NCBI GenBank assembly: GCA_020248265.1
Contig: JADCHX010000011.1
Span: forward strand, 438,039-502,038
Source: Rhodocyclaceae bacterium
GTDB lineage: Bacteria; Pseudomonadota; Gammaproteobacteria; Burkholderiales; CAIKXV01
DNA: 64,000 bases
Direction: 5' to 3'
Shown: in pieces, positions 18,382 to 30,593 of the stretch
How the letters are laid out: every line of letters starts with the position of its first letter
How positions within the stretch are numbered: position 1 is the first letter of the stretch
Position numbers and translations under genes: made by a program
The notes under the pieces: model-generated
What the model saw: only the letters and a program-made list of their open reading frames with translations
Database searches by the model: none
What the model was told of the DNA's origin: nothing

Positions 18382-21300
18382 TCAGCCGCAGGCGCCGATC
18401 GCGCCACACGCCGTGCAGAACTCGCAGCCATCCTTGCGGATCACCGCCATGTTGCCGCATTCGGTACACAGCTTGCCGGCGACCACGGCGCTCGCCTGGG
18501 TGTACCCCGGCGCGTTCGCCACCGGCATCACCCCGTCGTCCTCGGGCATCTCGAGCACACCCATGTCCGACAGGGGCAGGCCGCGTTCGTCGAGTACGCC
18601 GAGCATCGCGTAGCGGTGGATGATCAGGCGGGCGATGTAGGCGACCGTACTCGGGTAGTTCTCCTGGCGGTCTTCGCCCGGGACGCGCGCCATGAAGTCG
18701 CCCAGCGGCTCGGCATACGACAGCAGCTTGCGCAGCTTCATGCCGATCCACGCCGGGTCGATCACCCGCATGTCGAGCGACAGCAGCTTGCACAGGCCGT
18801 CGAGCGCGCGCGGATACGAACCTGCGAGCCACATCGAGTACGGACGCCGCTGGCCGTTGGGCAGCACCAGCTCCTTCAGCATCAGCACGAAGTCGTCGCC
18901 ACTCGCGCCGTTGTAGACATCGACGCTCCAGCTCATCGTGCCGTCGGTGCCGGTCTTGGGCTCCTTCTTCGTGAACAGGGTGTCGAGCACCGGGGTGCCG
19001 CTCGAATGCTCGTCGAGCGCGCCGAGCTGCTCCACCCGCCAGCGCACGATGCGCGCGAACGCGCTGACCATGCTGGGCATGCGCAGCGGCTTGCCGTCGG
19101 GCGGCAGCGCACAGTCGAACGCATCGTCGCCCGGGGTCTTGGACAGCATGTCGAGCTTTGCGCGCAGCCAGCCGGTGTCCTGTGCGCGCATGTCCATCGA
19201 CAGCGTCTTGGCGACGGCGCCCAGGCCACGCGGCTGTTCGGCACCGTTCACCCAGACCTCGAACGGATGGCACTGCTCGCCTTCGACGTGGCCGACGAAG
19301 ATCGCGAAGCTGCCGGTCGGCGCCTCGACCATGAACGTCCACGACGGGTTGCCGGCGGTGAGCTTCGGGCGGCCCGGCCAGCGCAGGCTGGCCAGGGCCG
19401 GCTGCGGCGCGGCATCGAGGCGGATGCGGCGGTCGGCGTCGCTGGTGTCCAGGTCGTTCGGTGCGTCGTTGGGCGTCGTGCCTGCACCGGTACCCGCCGA
19501 CGTCGACGGTGTCACCGACAGCACGCTGCCGAGCACGGCGTTCGGGCGGTAGGTGGTGATGCCCTTCAGGCCGGCCTTCCAGGCTTCCATGTACAGGTTC
19601 TGGAAGTCTTCATAGGGGTAGTCCGCCGGCACGTTGACGGTCTTGCTGATCGCCGAGTCGACGAATGGCGCGACGGCGGCGACCATCTTCATGTGGTCGA
19701 GCGCGGAGATCTCGAGCGCGGTGACGAACGATTCCGGCAGCGCATCGACGTTGCCGCCGAGGTGCCGGTACAGCCGCCACGCGTGGTCTTCGACGTCGTA
19801 GACCTTGTGCGTGTCGTCGGGCATGCGCTTCTTGCGCTGGTAGGTCCAGGAGAACGGCGGCTCGATGCCGTTGGACGCGTTGTCGGCGAACGCCAGCGAG
19901 ATGGTGCCGGTCGGCGCGATCGACAGCAGGTGGCTGTTGCGCAGGCCGTGCTTGCGGATGCCCTGCCGCACGTCCTCAGGCAGCCGCGAGGCGAACGACG
20001 GCTCGGCCAGGTAGCGCTCGGCATCCAGGGCCGGGAAGGCGCCCTTGTCCTTCGCGATGTCGACCGAGGCTGCATACGATTCGTCGCGCATCGCCTGCGC
20101 GATCTGCGAGGCCATGCCGCGCGCCCCTTCGGTGTCGAAGCGCAGCCCCAGCATGATCAGCGTGTCGCCCAGGCCGGTGAAGCCGAGCCCGACGCGGCGC
20201 TTCGCGCGCGATTCGGCGTACTGCTGCGGCAGCGGCCAGACGGTGGCGTCGAGCACGTTGTCGAGCATGCGGATCGCCGGGCGTACCACGCGGCCGAACG
20301 CCTCGAAGTCGAAGCGGGCCTGCGGCGTGAAGGCCTCGCGCACGAACAAGGTGAGGTTGACGCTGCCCAGACAGCAGCAGCCGTAGGAGGGCAGGGGTTG
20401 TTCACCGCAGTTGTGCACGTACAGGCCGTTGGCGTCGAATGCATGCACGCCCGGGACGTTCACGTCGTATACCGGTTCGATGCCGTCGGGCACGATCGAC
20501 CGGATCGTGGCGACGAAGCGCTCGCGGTTCGCCCGGCGCCGGTACGCGGCAAGCGCGGTTGCGAGTGCGGCCTGCTTGTCGCTGTCCGCGAAGCCGACCA
20601 GGTCGGCGAAGCGGATGACATTGTCGTTGGCGATGACCAGTTCGTGCTGGGCACGCGTCGCATACTCCGGCGTGCCGTCGTGGCCGTCGGGCAGCAGGCG
20701 CAGCCCGGCCGGCCGCCGCTCGCGATACAGCGTGCCGAGGATGCCCAGCCGCGCCAGCATCCGCTGTGCCGCCTGCAGCGTCGCTTCGTCCGACTGCGCC
20801 AGCCGGATGCTGATGTCTTTTGCCTGGCTGCCCTGCACCGACCCGTCGGCGTCGAACAGCCCGCGCAGGAATCCCCGGCAGAACACGGAAGACGCGCGCT
20901 CGATCTCTGGCGTGATGGCCTTCGCGCCGGGCAGCATGCCGAAGGAACTCGCAAGGTCGCGCAGCGCACTCGACTTGAACCGCCAGCTGTTGTGGTCGGG
21001 GACCGGCATCCAGCCCTGGTGGTCGGAACGCTTGCGCAGTCCGCTGGCCGCATCGACCACCGCATTCATCAGCGACCGCGCCGACAGTCCGGCTGCCGGC
21101 GCGCCGCCGACGACCCGGGCGGCTGCGGCATCCCACACTTCCAGCACTGCTGCGTCGGCCTTGAGCGTGCCGTCGCCCAGCAGGAACCCGAGGAGGAAGC
21201 CGTCGCTGGCCGAACCGCGTCCGGGCCAGCCGGACAGCGCGCGATGGTCATGCACGACGATGCGGTCGTCCGCGGCGAGCGCCGATGCAGGGATCCATTC

Positions 21301-22410
21301 CGTTTCGCGCACGTCGCGCGTCATGCGCTTGACCCGCAGCACCTGGTGGTCCTCGGTCAGCCGCAGCTTGAAGCCTTCGGCGGTCGTCACCGACAGCACC
21401 GGCTTCGTCCCGGTCTCGAAGAAGCCTTGCGGGCCGGTCGCCCACGGCCGCCCGTCTACGACCAGCGTCTGGGACTCGCCGATGCAGTCGCGCACCTGGC
21501 GCGGACCGTCGACGGTCATCGTCCAGGTGTCGCCGGTCACGCACGGATTGGTCGCCTCGATCCCCTCGCAGTAGGCGAGGTTGTTGTCGCTGTTCATCCG
21601 GTCGATGAACACCACGCCCGGCTCGGCATGGTCGTAGGTCGACTGCATGATCTGCTGCCACAGGTCGCGTGCGCGGACCGTGCGGTAGATGTATGCGCCG
21701 TGCGGGTCCTGCACCGGCGTATCGTCGCCACGCCGGCGTGGCGGCGCCTTGTGCACCAGCGACCATTCGCCGTCGGCTTCGACCGCGCACATGAACGCGT
21801 CGGTCACGGCGACGCTGACGTTGAAGTTGCGCAGGTCGCCGTGGTCTTTGGCGTGGATGAAGTCTTCGATGTCCGGATGGTCGCAACGCAGGATGCCCAT
21901 CTGTGCGCCGCGCCGCGAACCGGCGGATTCCACCGTCTCGCACGAGCGATCGAACACCCGCATGTAGGACACCGGGCCGCTTGCATGCGAGTCGGTGCCT
22001 TTCACATGCGCCCCCTTGGGGCGGATCGAGGAAAAGTCGTAGCCCACGCCGCCACCGCGGCGCATCGTCTCGGCCGCCTGCATCAGCGCGACGTAGATGC
22101 CCGGCTTGCCGTCGACCGTCTCGGACACCGAGTCGCCGACCGGCTGCACGAAGCAGTTGATGAGCGTCGCCTGCAGGTCGGTGCCGGCGGCCGAGTTCAC
22201 GCGCCCGCCGGGGATGAAGCCCTTCTCGAGCGCTTCCATGAATACCGGCTCCCAGTGAGCCGGATCGCTTTCGATCTCGGCCAGCGCGCGGGCGACGCGC
22301 CGACGGACCTCTTCGATCGACTGCTCGCCGCCCTTCGCGTACTTCTCGAGCAGCACATCGATACTGACCTGTTGCGGGGGGAGAGAAAGGTCGGAATCGT
22401 CAGGTTTCAT
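18382..22410 (-). CDS. nrdJ: Adenosylcobalamin-dependent ribonucleotide reductase (class II, NrdJ) interrupted by an intein
   Basis: From ATG 22410 the precursor is 1342 residues; a GTG at 22488 would add 26 poorly conserved residues. The exteins total about 964 residues after removal of a 378-residue intein. Reductase landmarks are [17 protein letters not shown], the split active-site motif [26 protein letters not shown] and a C-terminal zinc ribbon ([23 protein letters not shown]), as in class II enzymes. NrdJ makes deoxyribonucleotides from ribonucleotides using B12 and works with or without oxygen. The intein precedes the active-site Cys, so only spliced protein can work. The PNPO-like gene follows directly. 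Whether another reductase exists elsewhere cannot be seen. Confidence 0.93.
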   Translation of the reverse strand: MKPDDSDLSLPPQQVSIDVLLEKYAKGGEQSIEEVRRRVARALAEIESDPAHWEPVFMEALEKGFIPGGRVNSAAGTDLQATLINCFVQPVGDSVSETVDGKPGIYVALMQAAETMRRGGGVGYDFSSIRPKGAHVKGTDSHASGPVSYMRVFDRSCETVESAGSRRGAQMGILRCDHPDIEDFIHAKDHGDLRNFNVSVAVTDAFMCAVEADGEWSLVHKAPPRRRGDDTPVQDPHGAYIYRTVRARDLWQQIMQSTYDHAEPGVVFIDRMNSDNNLAYCEGIEATNPCVTGDTWTMTVDGPRQVRDCIGESQTLVVDGRPWATGPQGFFETGTKPVLSVTTAEGFKLRLTEDHQVLRVKRMTRDVRETEWIPASALAADDRIVVHDHRALSGWPGRGSASDGFLLGFLLGDGTLKADAAVLEVWDAAAARVVGGAPAAGLSARSLMNAVVDAASGLRKRSDHQGWMPVPDHNSWRFKSSALRDLASSFGMLPGAKAITPEIERASSVFCRGFLRGLFDADGSVQGSQAKDISIRLAQSDEATLQAAQRMLARLGILGTLYRERRPAGLRLLPDGHDGTPEYATRAQHELVIANDNVIRFADLVGFADSDKQAALATALAAYRRRANRERFVATIRSIVPDGIEPVYDVNVPGVHAFDANGLYVHNCGEQPLPSYGCCCLGSVNLTLFVREAFTPQARFDFEAFGRVVRPAIRMLDNVLDATVWPLPQQYAESRAKRRVGLGFTGLGDTLIMLGLRFDTEGARGMASQIAQAMRDESYAASVDIAKDKGAFPALDAERYLAEPSFASRLPEDVRQGIRKHGLRNSHLLSIAPTGTISLAFADNASNGIEPPFSWTYQRKKRMPDDTHKVYDVEDHAWRLYRHLGGNVDALPESFVTALEISALDHMKMVAAVAPFVDSAISKTVNVPADYPYEDFQNLYMEAWKAGLKGITTYRPNAVLGSVLSVTPSTSAGTGAGTTPNDAPNDLDTSDADRRIRLDAAPQPALASLRWPGRPKLTAGNPSWTFMVEAPTGSFAIFVGHVEGEQCHPFEVWVNGAEQPRGLGAVAKTLSMDMRAQDTGWLRAKLDMLSKTPGDDAFDCALPPDGKPLRMPSMVSAFARIVRWRVEQLGALDEHSSGTPVLDTLFTKKEPKTGTDGTMSWSVDVYNGASGDDFVLMLKELVLPNGQRRPYSMWLAGSYPRALDGLCKLLSLDMRVIDPAWIGMKLRKLLSYAEPLGDFMARVPGEDRQENYPSTVAYIARLIIHRYAMLGVLDERGLPLSDMGVLEMPEDDGVMPVANAPGYTQASAVVAGKLCTECGNMAVIRKDGCEFCTACGAIGACG
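20410..21543 (-). mobile_element. Intein with LAGLIDADG homing endonuclease inside nrdJ
   Basis: 378 residues between NP and CGEQPLP of NrdJ. The first residue is Cys ([13 protein letters not shown], block A); block B contains the T-x2-H motif in RLTEDHQVL; block G ends NGLYVHN with the penultimate His and terminal Asn, followed by the extein Cys nucleophile. Two dodecapeptide endonuclease motifs are present, [13 protein letters not shown] and [13 protein letters not shown], each retaining its aspartate, so the endonuclease may still be active. The boundaries are exact by these residues (Cys codon 21541-21543, Asn codon 20410-20412). Inteins at conserved active-site motifs of ribonucleotide reductases are a recurring theme; this is a typical class 1 Cys/Asn/Cys splicing element. 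Confidence 0.93.
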
Positions 22411-22571
22411 GCGCGGGCTCTCGGCGTCGGGCTGGGGCACTGCTGGCTGGATAGAAATGATACGCGCGAGCGGCTCGCGTGTCGGCACCGGCTCACCGAC
22501 CGGGCCCGGCTGCAGAACAGGGCGTCAGGCTGCCCGGCCGCTGCAACGGCGGCGAGCCGTGCGGCGCGTTT

Positions 22572-24056
<1,485 letters not shown>

Positions 24057-24367
24057 CCCGAGGTCATTGAACGATGTACTGATGTGAATCTCCTGAATGC
24101 ATCGGCCCGCGAAGGTTCTTCCTTCGTACCGGTTCAGGACGACAGCGTTTCGACAGGGAACCTTCCGCCGGGATCGCTGCGCGGCAGCGAGCGGGGCTCG
24201 GTGACGGCAGGCGATGCGCGCCGGATCAGGACTGGCATCCGCGGCATGGCCCGGGGGAGGGCAGACGGAGCGTGCGCAACCGGAACATGGCGCACATCGT
24301 CTACCCGAAGGATACCTTATCCGGCGGGCCGACGCCCTTACCGTCCTGGTGCTGCCTCAGAGCCACC
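24057..24367 (-). other. Intergenic stretch: rhlE-like leader and 3' side of uvrA
   Basis: No convincing gene is found in these 311 bases. Nearest the helicase lies AGGAG (24090-24094) and a perfect hairpin CGAAGG/CCTTCG with a five-base loop (24110-24126). Near the uvrA end lies a short inverted repeat GGATA-CCT-TATCC (24310-24322). The hairpin could be part of the helicase 5' leader, which in cold-responsive helicase genes is often long and structured, but that is inference. Confidence 0.4.
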
Positions 24368-27300
24368 TCAGATCGAGCGCTCGCCCAGGAACTCGCCTAG
24401 GATACGCCCGGTGTGCGAGCCCGCATCGAGCGCCACGACCTCCGGCGGTGCCTCGGCAACGATTCGCCCGCCGCCGTCGCCCCCTTCCGGGCCGAGGTCG
24501 ATGATCCAGTCGGCCTCGGCCCAGACGTCCAGGTTGTGCTCGATCACCACGACCGTGTTGCCGGCGTCGACCAGCCGATGCAGCACGCGGATCAGCTTTT
24601 CGACGTCGGCCATGTGCAGGCCGACGGTCGGCTCGTCGAGCACATACAGCGTATGGGCCTCCGCGCCGCCCCGGCCCGGCCGCCGTGCAGCGTCGCGCAC
24701 GTCTCCGACGCGGGCCTTCGCCAGTTCGGTCACCAGCTTGATCCGCTGCGCCTCGCCGCCCGACAGCGTCGGGCTCGCCTGGCCGAGCGTGAGGTAGCCG
24801 AGGCCGACGCTCTCGAGCAGTTCGAGCGGCGCGCGGATCGACGGATGGGCCTCGAAGTACTCGACTGCCTGTTCCACGTTCATCCGCAGCACGTCGCCGA
24901 TCGAACGCTCCTTGAACGTCACCGACAGCGTGGCCGGGTTGAAGCGCAGGCCGTGGCAGCTCTCGCAGGGCACTTTCACGTCGGGCAGGAAGCTCATCTC
25001 GACGCGCTGCACGCCGGCACCTTCGCAGGCGGGGCAGCGGCCGTCGCCAGTGTTGAACGAGAAGCGCGCCGGGGCATAGCCGCGCATGCGAGCCTCGTTC
25101 GTCTCCGCGAACAGGCGGCGGATCGCGTCCCAGAAGCCGATGTAAGTGGCCGGGCAGGAGCGCGGCGTCTTGCCGATCGGTGTCTGGTCCACCTCGAGTA
25201 CCCGCCCTACCTGCTCGGCGCCGGCGATCTCGCGCACGCCCTCCCACGACGGCTGGCGGTGCTCGCGCCGTGCCGACACCGCAGCGGACAGGTTGGCCAG
25301 CAGCACCTCGCGTGCCAGGGTCGACTTGCCGCTGCCCGAGACACCCGTGACCACCGTCAGCCGGCCGAGCGGGAACCGGGCGTCGACCTGCTGCAGGCTG
25401 TGCCGGTGCGCGCCGAGCACCCGTACCGAAGGCGTATCGGCGTCCACCGGCCGCCTCGGCGAGACCGGGTGGCGCAATGGCTCATTCAGGAATCGCCCGG
25501 TGATGGAGGTCGGGGAGGCGCACAGTTCATCGGCCGTGCCCTGGGCGACCACCTGGCCGCCACGAACCCCTGCGCCCGGACCGAGGTCGATCACATGGTC
25601 GGCCCGGCGGATGGTCTCTTCGTCGTGCTCGACCACCAGCAGCGTGTTGCCCTTTCCGGCGAGCCGCTGCAGCATGTCGAGCAGCACCCGGTTGTCGCGC
25701 GGATGCAGGCCGATGGTCGGCTCGTCCAGCACGTAGCACACCCCTTGCAGGTTGGAGCCGAGCTGGGCAGCCAGCCGGATGCGCTGTGCCTCGCCGCCGG
25801 ACAGCGTCGGCGAGGCGCGGTCGAGGCCCAGGTAGCCGAGGCCGACATCGCGCAGGAAGGCGAGGCGCGAGCGGATCTCGGAGAGCACATCGCGTGCGAT
25901 CTCGCCTTCGCGGGCATCGAGCACCAGCGCATCGAACATCCCCGCCAGCGCATCGACCGAGCCGGTGGTGGTCGCCGAGATCGAGCGCCCGCGGAAGCGG
26001 ACGTTGCGCGCGATCGGGTTCAGGCGTTCGCCAGCGCAGTCGTGGCATGCCTCGAGTTCGCCGCCGCCGGCCTGCTCGTCGAGGAAGCTGTCCAGGCGCC
26101 GGTCCTCGGTCTCGAGGCTCGCGTCGTCGTCCTGCCTGTAGTGGCGGAAGGCCACGCCGGTGCCGAGGCAGCCTTCGCACCAGCCATGCTTCGAATTGAA
26201 CGAGAACAGCCGCGGGTCGAGTTCGGCGAAGCTCGTGCCACAGCAAGGGCAGGCCCGGCGCACCGAGAACGACCGGGTCGACAGCAGTGCGCTCTTCTGC
26301 CCGGCGCGCATCGCACCGTCCAATGCATCGAGGTCGGCCATCACATGCACCACGCCCTTGCCCTGGTCGAGGCCGGCCTGCAGCAGCGCACGCAGCTTCA
26401 CCTCGTTCTCGGGCAGCACGCGGATGTCCGCGACCGGCAGGTCGATCGTGTGTTCCTTGAAGCGGTCGAGCCGCTTCCACGGCCGCGTGGTAACGAACTG
26501 GCCATCGACCAGCAGGTGGCCATGGCCGCGCGCCGAGGCCCAGGCGGCGAGGTCGGTGTAGATGCCCTTGCGGTTGACCACCAGCGGCGCAAGCACGCCG
26601 ATGCTCTGGCCCCGGTAGTCGCGCATCACCTGCGCGGCCACCGCATCGAAGCTCTGCGGCTCGATCGCGACGTTGCAGTCCGGGCAGTACTGCGTCCCCA
26701 GCTTCATGAACATCAGGCGCAGGAAGTGGTAGATCTCGGTCATCGTCGCCACGGTGCTCTTGCGGCCACCGCGGCTGGTGCGCTGTTCGATCGCCACCGT
26801 CGGCGGGATGCCGAACACGCCATCGACCTCGGGCTTGGCTGCGGGCTGCACGAACTGCCGGGCATAGGCGTTCAACGACTCGAGGTAGCGCCGCTGCCCT
26901 TCGCCGAACACGATGTCGAAGGCGAGCGTCGACTTGCCTGAGCCCGAGACGCCGGTGACCACGGTGAAGCGGTCGCGCGGGATCTCGACATGCACCTGCT
27001 TCAGGTTGTGTTCGCGCGCGTTGTGCACCACGATCGAATGGCGGGCGCGCTCGCGGTAGCCGGCCTCGAGGCCGTCGGGTTCCTGCGCCACGGTCGTGCG
27101 CGACGGATGGAAGCGCTGCAGGTCGGTGAACGACGCTTCGTAATCGACCAGCGCGCGGCCGGTGTGCGACCGGGGGCTGGCGCAGATCGTAGCCGGCGTA
27201 CCCACCGCGACCACCTCGCCGCCGCCGTCGCCGCCTTCCGGCCCGAGGTCGATGATCCAGTCGGAGGCGCGGATCACATCGAGGTTGTGTTCGATGACCA

Positions 27301-30100
27301 GCAGCGAATGGCCAGCCTCGATCAGCCGCCGGAACGCGACCAGCAGCTTGGCGATGTCGTCGAAGTGCAGGCCGGTGGTCGGCTCGTCGAACAGGAACAG
27401 CTTGCCCCGGCCATCCTTTGGCGCGGCGTAGTTGCTGCTGCGTTTCGCGGCCTCGGCGAGGTGGCCAGCCAGCTTCAGCCGCTGCGCCTCGCCACCGGAC
27501 AGCGTCGGCACCGGTTGTCCGAGGCGCAGGTAGTCGAGGCCGACCTCGGCCAGCGGCTGCAGTGCCGTCACCAGGTCGCGTTCGCCAGCGAACACCGACA
27601 GCGCCTCCGATACGGTGAGTTCCAGCACGTCGGCGATCGAGCGGCCGTCGAGGGTCACCTCCAGCGTCTCCGCGCGGTAGCGCGTGCCGTCGCAGTCCGG
27701 GCAGCGCAGGTAGACGTCGGACAGGAACTGCATCTCGACGAACTCGAAGCCGGTGCCGCCGCAGGTCGGGCAGCGCCCGTTGCCCGAATTGAAGCTGAAG
27801 GTGCCGGCGGTATAGCCGCGTTCCTTTGCCAGCGGCAGCTTCGAGAACAGCGTACGGATTGCATCGAAGGCCCCGACATAGCTGGCCGGGTTGGATCGCG
27901 TCGTACGGCCGATCTGCGTCTGGTCGACCATCACCACATCTTCCAGATGCTCCGCGCCTTCGAGCGAATCGAACGCGCCGGGTGCTTCCGTCGGGCGCCC
28001 GAAATGGCGCAGCAGCGCCGGATGCAGGACGTTGTCGATCAGCGTCGACTTGCCCGAGCCGGATACGCCGGTCACGGTCACCAGGCAGCCCAGCGGAACC
28101 GAGACATCGACCTGCTTCAGGTTGTGTTCCGAGGCACCGCGCAGCACGAGCGTCGGCCGGGCTGCGATCTCGGCCTCCGGGCGGCCCAGCCGCCCCGCAT
28201 CGGCGCGGCGCCTGCCCGACAGGTAGAGCGCGGTCAGCGTGCCCGATTCCATCATCTCGACCGGTGTGCCGTGGAACACGATGTTGCCGCCGCGCTCGCC
28301 CGGCCCCGGGCCGATGTCGAGGATGCGGTCGGCACCGAACATGATCTGCGGGTCGTGCTCGACCACCACCAGCGTGTTGCCGGCGGCACGCAGCCGCTGC
28401 ATCACCGCGATCACCTGCTGCATGTCGCGCGGATGCAGGCCGATCGACGGCTCGTCGAGCACGAACAGCGTGTTGACAAGAGAGGTGCCGAGGGCAGTGC
28501 AGAGGTTGATCCGCTGCACTTCGCCGCCGGACAGCGTGCGCGACTGGCGGTCCAGCGTGAGATAGGCGAGGCCGACCTGGCACAGGTAGCCGACGCGCGC
28601 GCGGATGTCCCCGAGCAGCTGCTCGGTCGCCTGGTCGAGCGGTGCCGGCAACTGCAGCCGGTCGAAGAAGGTGCGCAGGCGTTCGGCCGGCAGCAGCATC
28701 ATGTCGTGCACGGTGAGGCCGGGCAGTGCCTGCAGCGCCGCTGCATCGTAGCGCGCCGCCTGCGGGCGGAAGCGCGCGGTGCCGGCCAATGCAGCGTCTG
28801 CATCCTCGCGCGAGCCGAGGCGCCAGTCGAGCGCATCGGGGCGCAGCCGCGCACCGTCGCAATCGGTGCACGGGGTGTACGCGCGGTAGCGCGACAGCAG
28901 CACCCGCACATGCATCTTGTAGCTCTTGGTCTCGAGCCAGTCGAAGAAGCGCTTCGCGCCGTACCAGGTGCCGGGGAAGGACTTGTTCCAGCTCTTCCAT
29001 TGCGGCTCGCCGTCGATCACCCAGCGGCGGTTCGCTTCGCCCAGGTCGCGCCAGGGTACGTCGATCGGGATGCCGCGCTTCTGCGCGTATTCGATCAGCT
29101 CTTTCTGCGATTCGCTGAAGCTCTTCGACTGCCAGGGTTTGACCGCGCCCTGGCGCAGCGTCTTCGATTCGTCGGGTACGACCAGCCCGTAGTCGACGCC
29201 GATCACCCGGCCGAAGCCGCGGCAGGTCTCGCAGGCACCGACCGGCGAATTGAACGAGAACAGGCTGGGCGTCGGGTCCGCGTAGTGCAGGTCGCAGTGG
29301 GCGCAGTGCAGGTCGGAGGAGAAACGCCAGACCAGGGTGGATGCCGGGGACGCCGGGGGCGGTTCAATGCTGCTGCTCTCTGCCGTGGCGCCTTCGGCAA
29401 GCACACGGACGTCGACCCGGCCCTGCCCGACGCGAAGCGCGGCCTCCAGCGCCTCCACCACGCGCGCCCGCTCCGCGTTGCCGAAGCGGAAGCGGTCCTG
29501 CACGACAGTGAATCGCTTCGCGCCATCCGGCTCGATCCGGGTGTAGCCCTGCCGCTCCAGCATCGTCCGGACTTCGTCCGGCTTGAAGTTGTCCGGCACC
29601 GGCACCGGGAAGGTGATCGCCAGCCGCGGGTCGCCGGCCGCTGGCGTTCGCTCGGCCAGCGTGGCGAAGATCGAATCGGCCGAGTCGCGCAACACCGGCT
29701 GTCCGCAGCAGCGGCAATGCAGCTTCGACGCGCGCGCGAACAGCAGCTTCAGGTGGTCGTTCAGCTCGGTCATCGTGCCCACGGTCGAGCGCGAGGTGCG
29801 CACCGGGTTCACCTGGTCGATCGCGATCGCCGGCGGGATGCCGTCGATGCGGTCGACCTGCGGCTTGTCCATCCGGTCGAGGAACTGCCGTGCGTAGGGC
29901 GAGAAGGTCTCGACATAGCGCCGCTGGCCTTCCGCATACAGCGTGTCGAACACCAGCGACGACTTGCCGGAGCCGGAGACCCCGGTAACGACCGTCAGTT
30001 CTCCCAGCGGCAGGTCGAGGTCGAGGTTGCGCAGGTTGTTCTGGCGGGCGCCGCGGATGGAGATCGCGGGGCGGGGGGCGGGAGGGGCCTGATCGGGCAT
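24368..30100 (-). CDS. uvrA: Tandem double-length UvrA, excinuclease ABC subunit A
   Basis: 1910 residues, about twice a normal UvrA (about 950). Four Walker A motifs GVSGSGKS are present near residues 38, 675, 1047 and 1583, and four LSGGE signatures each precede a DEP(S/T) Walker B. Each half keeps the UvrA zinc-type cysteine pairs (CAHCDLHY with CETCRGFG, CPTCGGTGF with CPDCDGTRY, then CPCCGTSF with CEGCLGTG, and CPACEGAG with CESCHGLRF). The second half starts near residue 1020 at HNAREHNLKQVHVEIP. It looks like a head-to-tail fusion that would form an intramolecular UvrA dimer. UvrA finds bulky DNA lesions and loads UvrB. Double-length UvrA proteins are known in some proteobacteria, often beside a normal UvrA elsewhere. 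It stands alone here. Confidence 0.92.
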   Translation of the reverse strand: MPDQAPPAPRPAISIRGARQNNLRNLDLDLPLGELTVVTGVSGSGKSSLVFDTLYAEGQRRYVETFSPYARQFLDRMDKPQVDRIDGIPPAIAIDQVNPVRTSRSTVGTMTELNDHLKLLFARASKLHCRCCGQPVLRDSADSIFATLAERTPAAGDPRLAITFPVPVPDNFKPDEVRTMLERQGYTRIEPDGAKRFTVVQDRFRFGNAERARVVEALEAALRVGQGRVDVRVLAEGATAESSSIEPPPASPASTLVWRFSSDLHCAHCDLHYADPTPSLFSFNSPVGACETCRGFGRVIGVDYGLVVPDESKTLRQGAVKPWQSKSFSESQKELIEYAQKRGIPIDVPWRDLGEANRRWVIDGEPQWKSWNKSFPGTWYGAKRFFDWLETKSYKMHVRVLLSRYRAYTPCTDCDGARLRPDALDWRLGSREDADAALAGTARFRPQAARYDAAALQALPGLTVHDMMLLPAERLRTFFDRLQLPAPLDQATEQLLGDIRARVGYLCQVGLAYLTLDRQSRTLSGGEVQRINLCTALGTSLVNTLFVLDEPSIGLHPRDMQQVIAVMQRLRAAGNTLVVVEHDPQIMFGADRILDIGPGPGERGGNIVFHGTPVEMMESGTLTALYLSGRRRADAGRLGRPEAEIAARPTLVLRGASEHNLKQVDVSVPLGCLVTVTGVSGSGKSTLIDNVLHPALLRHFGRPTEAPGAFDSLEGAEHLEDVVMVDQTQIGRTTRSNPASYVGAFDAIRTLFSKLPLAKERGYTAGTFSFNSGNGRCPTCGGTGFEFVEMQFLSDVYLRCPDCDGTRYRAETLEVTLDGRSIADVLELTVSEALSVFAGERDLVTALQPLAEVGLDYLRLGQPVPTLSGGEAQRLKLAGHLAEAAKRSSNYAAPKDGRGKLFLFDEPTTGLHFDDIAKLLVAFRRLIEAGHSLLVIEHNLDVIRASDWIIDLGPEGGDGGGEVVAVGTPATICASPRSHTGRALVDYEASFTDLQRFHPSRTTVAQEPDGLEAGYRERARHSIVVHNAREHNLKQVHVEIPRDRFTVVTGVSGSGKSTLAFDIVFGEGQRRYLESLNAYARQFVQPAAKPEVDGVFGIPPTVAIEQRTSRGGRKSTVATMTEIYHFLRLMFMKLGTQYCPDCNVAIEPQSFDAVAAQVMRDYRGQSIGVLAPLVVNRKGIYTDLAAWASARGHGHLLVDGQFVTTRPWKRLDRFKEHTIDLPVADIRVLPENEVKLRALLQAGLDQGKGVVHVMADLDALDGAMRAGQKSALLSTRSFSVRRACPCCGTSFAELDPRLFSFNSKHGWCEGCLGTGVAFRHYRQDDDASLETEDRRLDSFLDEQAGGGELEACHDCAGERLNPIARNVRFRGRSISATTTGSVDALAGMFDALVLDAREGEIARDVLSEIRSRLAFLRDVGLGYLGLDRASPTLSGGEAQRIRLAAQLGSNLQGVCYVLDEPTIGLHPRDNRVLLDMLQRLAGKGNTLLVVEHDEETIRRADHVIDLGPGAGVRGGQVVAQGTADELCASPTSITGRFLNEPLRHPVSPRRPVDADTPSVRVLGAHRHSLQQVDARFPLGRLTVVTGVSGSGKSTLAREVLLANLSAAVSARREHRQPSWEGVREIAGAEQVGRVLEVDQTPIGKTPRSCPATYIGFWDAIRRLFAETNEARMRGYAPARFSFNTGDGRCPACEGAGVQRVEMSFLPDVKVPCESCHGLRFNPATLSVTFKERSIGDVLRMNVEQAVEYFEAHPSIRAPLELLESVGLGYLTLGQASPTLSGGEAQRIKLVTELAKARVGDVRDAARRPGRGGAEAHTLYVLDEPTVGLHMADVEKLIRVLHRLVDAGNTVVVIEHNLDVWAEADWIIDLGPEGGDGGGRIVAEAPPEVVALDAGSHTGRILGEFLGERSI

Positions 30101-30175
30101 GGGGCTCGCTGGAAATGGAGGCGGCGCTCCGGAGGGAGCGCCGCGACTCCGATTGTATGCGAGCCTCGGTGTCTC

Positions 30176-30586
30176 TCAGTCCAGCCGGACGACGTTCAGG
30201 CCCGCCACGCGCTGGAAGGAAGCGTCTCCGGTGAGCATGCGGTGCTCTCGCCCCAGTTGCAGGCAGCATGCTGCCTGCAACGCATCCGGGGTGCGAAGAC
30301 CGTGGCGCACGCGTACCGCGGCGGCCAGTTCCACCACGTCGCGCGTGAGTTCCACCCACGAAACGTCGGGACGCGCAAAGAATGCGTCGTAGCGCCCCAG
30401 GGTAGCCGCATCGTCGCGCTTCATCGGGCCGACACGGCATTCCAGCCAGGTCAATCGGCTGATGGCGAGGCCGATATCAGCATGCTGTTCAGCGATCGAG
30501 TGGACTGTGGCCCGCATCCGGGCTGCGAAGGGCTCGTGGCCCTCCGTCAGGTAGATCAAAGCGCTGGAATCCAGAAATGCGATCAC
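30176..30586 (-). CDS. PIN-domain toxin, VapC-like
   Basis: 136 residues from GTG 30586. The four acidic PIN residues are visible: D6 in FLDSSALIYL, E49 in WLECRVGP, D101 in LRTPDALQAA and D121 in LTGDASF. VapC toxins are Mg2+-dependent ribonucleases, often cutting tRNA or 23S rRNA. The gene starts 8 bases after the antitoxin stop in the usual antitoxin-toxin order. It lies between uvrA and an amidohydrolase, with no sign of other mobile genes. The specific RNA target is unknown. Confidence 0.9.
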   Translation of the reverse strand: MIAFLDSSALIYLTEGHEPFAARMRATVHSIAEQHADIGLAISRLTWLECRVGPMKRDDAATLGRYDAFFARPDVSWVELTRDVVELAAAVRVRHGLRTPDALQAACCLQLGREHRMLTGDASFQRVAGLNVVRLD

Positions 30587-30593
30587 CGCGCCT

